15,484 bases of DNA. Source: Xanthoparmelia taractica (Eukaryota > Ascomycota > Lecanoromycetes > Lecanorales > Parmeliaceae). Below, piece by piece: positions 9,481 through 15,484 of the stretch; the stretch's first letter is position 1, and each line of letters opens with the position of its first letter. The position numbers and the translations under genes were made by a program. The stretch covers positions 1 to 15,484 of the forward strand of contig JANQBS010000538.1 of assembly GCA_033085395.1 (NCBI GenBank), read 5' to 3'. Below the pieces are notes generated by a model that was given only the letters and a program-made list of their open reading frames with translations, was not told where the DNA came from and did not search any database.

Positions 9481-10612
9481 TCATCGCTGTTTGCTTTGCA
9501 TGCTCTTACTCAGCAAATCTTTGGCAGCATTTATCTCGGTAACATTGCGGCTACTGTTACCAGTCCGGGTGATTTCGGCGAGTTTGATGGTCGCTTGCTC
9601 GTTCAACCTTCTTAAAATCGCAGTCGAAAGCATCGGAAGATCGTCGTTGTCAACGGTCGCCACCTGTCCTGTCGACCTAGTGTTGTTGGGAATAACGGAA
9701 AGCAATCGGTCTGACGTCTGAAGTTGCCGGTTAGTCCTATGCTACCCATAAAGGATGCCCATCACACCAATTTTAGCCCATAGTATCCTCGAAGGTAGTC
9801 ATCACAGAGCTCAACGCTCCTACAAAACCGACGCGTTGCCTCGGCAAGGTTCTTGCTTTCCAAATTTTCGTTGCCGTTCACTGCGGAAATGTACAATATC
9901 TCACCCAAGTGTGCATGTATCTGGCAGGGTCCGACTCAGCACTTGCACTCACAGCTTGAAGAAGAATATCTTACGTTCCAAGCGTTGGGCGCCGCAAGCA
10001 GAATTTCCTCTAGGCAAAAGACAGCCTGAGGAAACAGATTCTGTGATACGTACAAGTCGGAGAGTTCGGTCCATGCTTCGACGTCGGTTGGTGAAAATTC
10101 TAGTAACTCTGTCAGGGCATTGATTGCCTCGGCAGTCTTCGACAGACTTCGAAAAAGTGCGATCCGGCGTTTCGCTACCGGCTACGAAGAGTCCCAATTA
10201 GTGTAGACCGTACGAGGCATGGGGAGACTATAGGAACACCCACCGTATTAATAGAATTCTCAGCGAGAATTTCGTTATATTCCTCCAGAACTCTCTCTAG
10301 CGCCGCATCATCTTTCGCTATGGCCTCCTGATAAAGTCCACGCAGACCCATAACCTGGTCGTTGGTAGCTCCAAAGCGATCGATGAGCTTTTCAAGGCAA
10401 TTAAAGGCAGCCTTGTCATCTCCTGTGCGCAAACAAGACAAAAATAGCTTTTCATACATGAGCCATACGTCTGTAGATTCTGGGCGTGACCAAAACCGGA
10501 CAGGGATAGACAATGTTCCTGTGGATGCGTGTTTCTGAAGGTAGTGAGCCATCTGCTGGGAGAGACCCAGAGCTTTCGAATTAGACTGTCGGAGAAGAGA
10601 GCTGAGAGACAT
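9481..10612 (-). CDS. EMC2: ER membrane protein complex subunit 2 (TPR protein)
   Basis: This subunit is a soluble, cytosol-facing TPR scaffold of the ER membrane protein complex, which inserts tail-anchored and multipass membrane proteins. Exons on the minus strand are 10612-10244, 10181-9975, 9920-9768 and 9717-9481, giving 321 aa, about the usual length. The three introns (62, 54 and 50 bases) are GT-AG; intron 3 has a perfect GACTAAC-type branch site and intron 1 a CTAAT. Family signatures are LSCLRTGDDKAAFNCLEKLI (about 65-85), LEEYNEILAENSINTPVAKR across the first junction, DVEAWTELSDLYVSQNLFPQ, and FCLEEILLAAPNAWNIHAHL across the second. RRFCRSVELCDDYLRGYYGL follows. The TPR-like helices span roughly 65-240. 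There is no signal peptide or membrane segment, as expected. The start is the first in-frame ATG (MSLSSLL). The gene is divergent from AP-3 delta. It appears intact. Confidence 0.93.
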
Positions 10613-11061
10613 TTCCACATTCTATACAGTACTTTTCTGAGCATTCGATGGGGATGGCGTACGCGAACCCGGACAAAACCCTACTAATCTAATGCTATCT
10701 AACCCAGATAGGATTAGATTGATGCTAGGTGTCCGGTGAGCCTTGCTCCAAAAGTAACTTTACACCGAACCTCATGCCACTATAATACCACCGCGCCCTA
10801 TCTTGTATGACCGACTATTCCTACACCATTTTCACAAATGCTAGCACTCAGTGCAGAAAGCAGCCTTGTCAAACGCATGTTATGCACAAGTGCATGCTGC
10901 AGTATTTAGAGGAAGAAGCTCTTAGGATCAAATCTCTTTTCATTTTCACGTCCATTAGATTTGAAGCTGAAGAAGAAGGCAAGCGCTCTTGAAATGGGCT
11001 CTGCTTGCAGGATACTGTCAATTTGCCATAATCAACTCCTGTGGCTTCCATCGTAGTCAGA
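10613..11061. promoter_or_regulatory. Shared divergent promoter region of EMC2 and AP-3 delta
   Basis: These 449 bases separate the EMC2 start (minus) from the AP-3 delta start (plus), so they must hold both promoters and 5' UTRs. No clear TATA box is visible. A strong palindrome lies at 10669-10736. A 61-codon frame (10807-10992, +) lies ahead of the AP-3 delta start and would act as an upstream ORF if transcription starts early. It has no recognisable similarity. Confidence 0.6.
10669..10736. repeat. 68-bp palindrome in the divergent promoter
   Basis: Arms AATCTAATGCTATCT (10686-10700) and AGATAGGATTAGATT (10706-10720) are complementary at 14 of 15 positions around the loop AACCC. The outer ends CCGGACA (10669-10675) and TGTCCGG (10730-10736) are also complementary. 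The whole could extrude as a cruciform, fold as an RNA hairpin, serve as a dimeric protein site, or be a tiny inverted-repeat element. It does not share the ends of the MITE family in this window. Confidence 0.8.
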
Positions 11062-14000
11062 ATGTAAGGTATCACCTCTTCAATTGATCGCTTTATTGAA
11101 AGAAAATGTAGGTTTGAGAAGTCTCTATATGACCTGATCAGGGGCCTACGGAATCATAAAGGCAATGAAAGGGAGTACATACAGCATAGCCTTCGAGAAT
11201 GTCGCTCCGAAATTCGGGGCGCAGATATCGATCTGAAAGCTACCGCGCTCTTGAAGCTCATATATCTCGAAATGTTCGGCCACGACATGTCTTGGGCGTC
11301 GTTCCACGTGCTGGAGGTTATGTCTTGCCCAAAATACCTTCAGAAAAGGGTTGGATACCTCGCGGCAGTCCAAAGCTTTCGTCCGGACACAGAAGTCCTG
11401 ATGCTTGCCACCAACCTACTAAAAAAGGTATGAAGCATGTCTATTAGTATGTACAGAGAGCTCACCTAGACCACAGGACATATCTTCTTCCCTGTCGCCC
11501 ACATTGTCTTTGCCGTTGGTGACTTTACCCCACATCATTACATCCTCCTTGGCTCTTTCTCTTCTGTCAGACCTCCTGCCAAGATTATCGCACTCGAATC
11601 CAAATGTACGGAAGAAGACGGTCGCTGCTCTGTATAGGCTTGCATTGGTATACCCTGATTCCTTGCGGTCGGCTTGGCCGAAGATAAAGGATCTCCTCAT
11701 GGACGAGGATGAAGAATCGAGTGTCACAGCTGCAGTCGTCAATGTTGTCTGCGAACTGGGTTGGAGGAGACCGAGAGATTTCCTTGCCTTAGCCCCAAGG
11801 CTCTTTGAGTTGCTAGTCGATGGGGGCAACAATTGGATGGCTATCAAAATAATCAAACTTGTGTGTGCGTCATTCATTTTGTCATTCTTTATGCTTACCG
11901 CCTCCAGTTTGCAACACTGACGCCATTGGAACCTCGCTTGATTAAAAAATTGTTGCCTCCTCTGACTAATCTCATTCGGTCAACCCCGGCCATGTCACTC
12001 CTCTACGAGTGCATCAATGGCGTGATACAGGGAGGTATACTGGAAGGTACGGATGGGGTTAGAGAAGGGGAAGAGATTGCCTCTTTATGTGTTGGGAAAC
12101 TTCGAGGCATGATCGTTGTTGAAGGAGACCCTAACCGTAGGTTTATCAGAGTTCGTCTAGGATAAAACTGACAATACCGCAGTCAAATATGTAGCACTTC
12201 TCGCGTTCAACAGAATTGTATCGTCACATCCGCATCTGATATCCTTGCAGGAGGACGTGATCTTGGGTTGCATTGACGATCCTGACGTTTCAATACGGCT
12301 ACAAGCCCTTGACCTTGGCGCTGGTATGGTCAACATTGATAATATGGTAGCTGTCGTTGAGCGCCTTATGCGGCAGCTCCGTAGCGCACCTATTGCCATC
12401 AGAGGTGCTGACGAAGATCGAATTCACACCTTTGGTGTTGAGCCTGCGGCAGACTCTGACGGAGAGGATCCAGAAGAAGCCCTGCGACCTACCGCAGAAT
12501 CGCAGGATCAGACTCCGGCATTGCCAGCCGAGTATAGAACTACCGTCATACACCGGATACTCGATATGTGCTCCAAGGACAAGTATTCAAACATCACCGA
12601 TTTTGAATGGTATATTGATATGTTGATACAGCTGGTGAAGCTGGTGCCTACCGCCGACCGATCTACGCATGAACTTAACGAACGCAGTGGGCGCTCTCTC
12701 AGAAACCCATATACATCACAAGAGGCTGATGCATTCAATGCCATCGGCTGGGAGTTACGTAACGTTGCTGTGAGGGTGAGCACGGTGAGGGCAGAGGCCG
12801 TCAAAGCTGCGATTTCTCTTCTGACTTTGCCTGAGAGTGAAGGTTTCTTTGATCTCGAAGGCACTGGCGGCGAGGGCGTACTCACATTCGTGGCTTGGAT
12901 TGTCGGCGAATATGTTGACAGTTCCGTCTCATCTTATCGTAGCCTGGATTCTCTTATACATCCCAAGGTCCAATCGCTTTTTCCCGTGGTTGTTTGTGCT
13001 TACCTCCAAGCCATTCCCAAGGTGCTTACCTCTATTGTATCGCGAACACTACTCGATTGGAGCCCTGAGCACAAAACTATGGTAACTCTGCTCTTTGCCC
13101 GGGTCATTCACTTTCTCGAACCCTTGGCAACGCATCCAAGTCTTGAAGTTCAAGAAAGATCTGTGGAACTTCTGGAATTAATGAGAGTGGCTTCCCAAGC
13201 CGTCACAAGTCATAGCTCAGAGAATGATCGTGGGCCGCTACTCCTTACGCGAGCCATACCACAGCTCTTCACCGGCTTCGAGCTGAACGCGGTAGCTCCG
13301 ACCGCCCAGCGCAAAGTGCCTTTGCCGAGTTATCTGGATCTTGGTGCTCCTATCAACAACAACCTATCGCACCTTCTACAGCTTGCAGGCCAGAATTCCC
13401 AAGCTGAATCAGAAGCCGCGGATTTTGATTCCTTTTACAATAAACGCCAAAATCCAAGAGTTGCCATCAGCCGAGCCCTCGATACTTTACCATCTTTTCC
13501 GCCTGAATCACCATATCAGCAGACAGCAACCAGCATCTTAGACACGGACGCATTGGTGCGAAAACGCAACGAACGGCGGGAGAGAAACAAGGACGATCCC
13601 TTCTACATAGGGAATGATGATGTATCTTCGGGCACCTCGACTCCTTTCCACGACATCATAAGGAGCACTAATGGGGAGGACGTTGACGTTGATGCCATTC
13701 CGATCATGAACTTAGATCTTGGAGACAAGAGTCTAGCAGCTGATAGCTCTGGTATGGACATTCGAAGGCAGAAGCCCAAGCGGTCCAAGAGTTTTGTGAT
13801 TGCTAAGGATGAGAATATCGAGCAAGAAGTTCCAGGAACGGCACAAGCGGAAAAGGTTTCTGTTGGCACCATGAATAATACCAGTCCGTCTCAACAGTCT
13901 CGTGACAAAACCAAGAAATCTCTACTTCAAGTCGATTCAAGCGGTCTAGGTGATTTCTCGCTCGACCCTTCAGAGGGTGCCGCTGAGCAGCTCGACGCCG

Positions 14001-14299
14001 AGAGACAAGAGGCGCAAGAAACTGAAATGGCTAGAGCGCTTGCAGAAGTAGAGCTTCTACGTCTAGAAATGCAGCGTGCCTCTGAGCGTATCCAAGCGAC
14101 GGATGGGACTCCGGCAGAGGGTACTATGGTCAAGAAGAAAAAGAAAAAAAAGAAGCTGAAGCCTCCAGCCAGAGACATCGAGGCCGAGTATGGGGACACA
14201 AACCCAGAAGCTGGTGGCGATCCAACACGAGGCTCGGCAGATGCAAAAGCACACCCTATGATGAAGAGGAAAAAGAAAAGGGACTTGGCCGTATTATAG
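11062..14299 (+). CDS. APL5: AP-3 adaptor complex delta subunit (Apl5-like)
   Basis: This is the large delta chain of the AP-3 coat, which carries cargo from Golgi or endosome to the vacuole. Exons are 11062-11063, 11112-11427, 11477-11860, 11908-12136 and 12183-14299, giving 1015 aa, normal for fungi. The adaptin N-terminal HEAT-repeat domain covers about residues 1-590. It starts MFEKSLYDLIRGLRNHKGNE and includes LIYLEMFGHDMSW, YLQKRVGYLAAVQSF, NPNVRKKTVAALYRLALVYP, LTPLEPRLIKKLL and AMSLLYECINGVI. It continues with LKYVALLAFNRI across the last junction, then SIRLQALDLGAGMV and ITDFEWYIDMLIQLVKL. About 911-950 is a Glu/Arg-rich coiled coil. Residues 961-968 are eight lysines, and the C-terminus has KRKKKR. 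Introns are 46-49 bases; intron 4 has CTGAC. The ATG is inferred to be split between exons 1 and 2; there is no other in-frame ATG before about residue 54. The gene looks intact. Confidence 0.95.
11064..11111 (+). other. Intron splitting the AP-3 delta start codon
   Basis: Donor GTAAGG follows AT (11062-11063), and the acceptor TGTAG precedes G TTT GAG AAG. Joining gives AT|G TTT GAG AAG, i.e. MFEK, the expected family start. Without splicing the local ATG is followed at once by a stop (ATG TAA). The intron is 48 bases, similar to the other introns in this gene, but its branch site is not obvious. Confidence 0.72.
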
Positions 14300-14670
14300 C
14301 CTGGTGATGAGATATGAACTGAGAGCTTTCGTGAGTGCTTGAGGTGAATCATGTTTTGAAGCCAAACGATGCCGTGAATGAGACAGAGTGTCGGCTTTGT
14401 CCGTTGGGTACTTGTTTGCAGAAGCCGTGCAGAGTGGTAAGGCTCTATAACATGTTGTCAGAGCCTCAAATCATGCACACCATATGATACTCATAAAGGG
14501 CGAGAAGAGTAGATTCGCCAAAAAAGAGAGATGGTACTCCTCATATGCAGCAGATCTATGGCATTTTTTGACCAATGATAATAAGATAGAGATTTCAGAA
14601 TGGTCGCCGACCATTAACATTCCAAGAATTTCTATATCTTTAGCTAAACTTAATACATCAAACAATTTTT
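14300..14670 (+). other. 3' flank of AP-3 delta
   Basis: The composition is normal up to about 14640 and then turns AT-rich. There is no canonical AATAAA. Overlapping frames on both strands at 14471-14684 have no recognisable family. A small hairpin AATGGT/ACCATT lies at about 14599-14615. Nothing else is visible. Confidence 0.5.
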
Positions 14671-15259
14671 TTAATATAGTTTAAATAATATAATCTAATT
14701 TAATACTCTTAACGATTAAAAGAATTTAATAAAAATAATTATAAAAGTATATAACTATTTTATCGAATATATTAAAATATAAAGTAGAATATATAGTAGT
14801 TATATTAACTAAGAAGTACTAGCTAGAAAAGTAAGATTATAAGGTATGTCTTAGCGTATTACGTAATCTAGTTATATAACTCGAATTTTAATACTCTCTC
14901 TCGAGTATATTCTCGTAGATTCTCTCTCCTAGAGATCTTATTTAAGATATATTTCTCTTCTTATAATAGTCGAGTAACTAAGATAAGATATAAATATCGA
15001 GTAATTAGTATAAAAAACGAAATATTTTACTAAGATCTTTTTCGAATATAAAGTAATTTATATAAGATTAAAAGTTAGTAGATTTTAATATCTAAATATA
15101 ATAAGCTTAAAAATATTTCTTTATATTTTTTATAATACTTTTCTCTCTTTATAAAAGATAAAAGAACGCTCGTTTTAATAGATGACGAGTCGCGAAGAGT
15201 TTAAGAAACTCACATAGATAATATCTATTAATATTATTAATAATAAGAATATCGATGAC
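14670..15259. repeat. Second RIP-degraded AT-rich block
   Basis: The sequence is AT-rich with frequent TpA and very few CpA or TpG, and no frame stays open. A stretch at about 14845-14990 (tgtcttagcgtattacgtaa, then CT-rich words) is reminiscent of a mutated LTR, but no partner copy or target duplication is visible in the window, so I do not call one. The block ends abruptly at 15259. Confidence 0.75.
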
Positions 15260-15484
15260 TACGGGTCGGAAAGGTCTGGGATGGTCTGGGATATGGGGTG
15301 TCGATACCATACCATGGTATGATATGATATGGAGACCATATCATTTGATTTTTATGGGATGGTCTGAGAGACGTGCTGATATCATGAAATGGTCTGGGAA
15401 ATTTCTGATATATGCAGGGGTATGGGAAATATACTATATATAGAAGAAGTTACTCTATATAGAATCATGCGAACGTATTCTAGC
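15260..15484 (+). mobile_element. Left end of a hAT-like transposon, cut by the window edge
   Basis: It opens with tacgggtcggaaaggt, the same 16-bp terminus as the MITE copies. Inside it the word GGTCTGGGA occurs at 15273-15281, 15283-15291 and 15391-15399, with a variant GGTCTGAGA at 15361-15369. Subterminal repeats of this sort are typical transposase-binding sites in hAT elements. Unlike the adjacent block it keeps many TG and CA words, so it is young or spared by RIP. The interior differs from the MITEs after the first 16 bases, so it is a separate subfamily, possibly the longer element. No transposase is visible before the window ends. Confidence 0.7.

Noticed and set aside
14471..14684. 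Overlapping frames on both strands at the edge of the second AT block
   Set aside because: The minus-strand version looks faintly protein-like but matches no family that I know. It may be a chance frame or an old repeat fragment.
14845..15000. LTR-like stretch beginning tgtcttagcg
   Set aside because: No second copy, primer-binding site or target duplication is visible in the window, so an LTR cannot be supported.

Overview
The window looks like nuclear DNA from a filamentous ascomycete (Pezizomycotina). The genes carry short introns of 46-62 bases with fungal GTANGT-like donors and CTGAC/CTAAC-type branch sites. The encoded proteins read like fungal versions of their families. The flanks are extremely AT-rich, full of TpA and nearly free of CpA/TpG, which is the mark of repeat-induced point mutation (RIP). 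I cannot name a genus.

Layout. Positions 1 to about 5620 are a RIP-degraded transposon graveyard. It holds a decayed Ty3/gypsy pol remnant on the minus strand (about 2390-3659). Three short hAT-like MITE copies are embedded in it (1394-1669, 3660-3924 inverted, 4624-4899), the last with a perfect 8-bp target duplication. A lone end of the same transposon family lies at 816-831. Positions 5623-5740 hold short palindromes and repeated words at the edge of the AT block. Positions 5760-6650 hold no gene that I can see.

The gene island has three intron-containing genes. (1) On the minus strand, 8576-6766 encodes a fungal protein of about 546 aa: a long Pro/Tyr-rich disordered part, an Ala/Lys/Glu-rich helical part, then a fungal ubiquitin-like domain and a lysine-rich tail. 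Its function is unknown. (2) On the minus strand, 10612-9481 encodes EMC2, a TPR subunit of the ER membrane protein complex. (3) On the plus strand, 11062-14299 encodes the AP-3 adaptor delta subunit (yeast Apl5), in five exons, with a start codon that appears to be split by the first intron. EMC2 and AP-3 delta are divergent and share a 449-bp intergenic region that contains a strong palindrome. From about 14670 the sequence becomes RIP-degraded again, and at 15260 a little-mutated hAT-family end with subterminal repeats begins and runs off the window.

The genes are housekeeping or conserved fungal genes, not a pathway cluster. EMC2 acts in ER membrane-protein insertion and AP-3 delta in vesicle traffic to the vacuole. 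I found no convincing new multi-gene system. The most notable items are the split start codon of AP-3 delta, the probable 5-nt coding first exon of the ubiquitin-like gene, the MITE family that stays readable inside RIP-degraded DNA, and the promoter palindrome.
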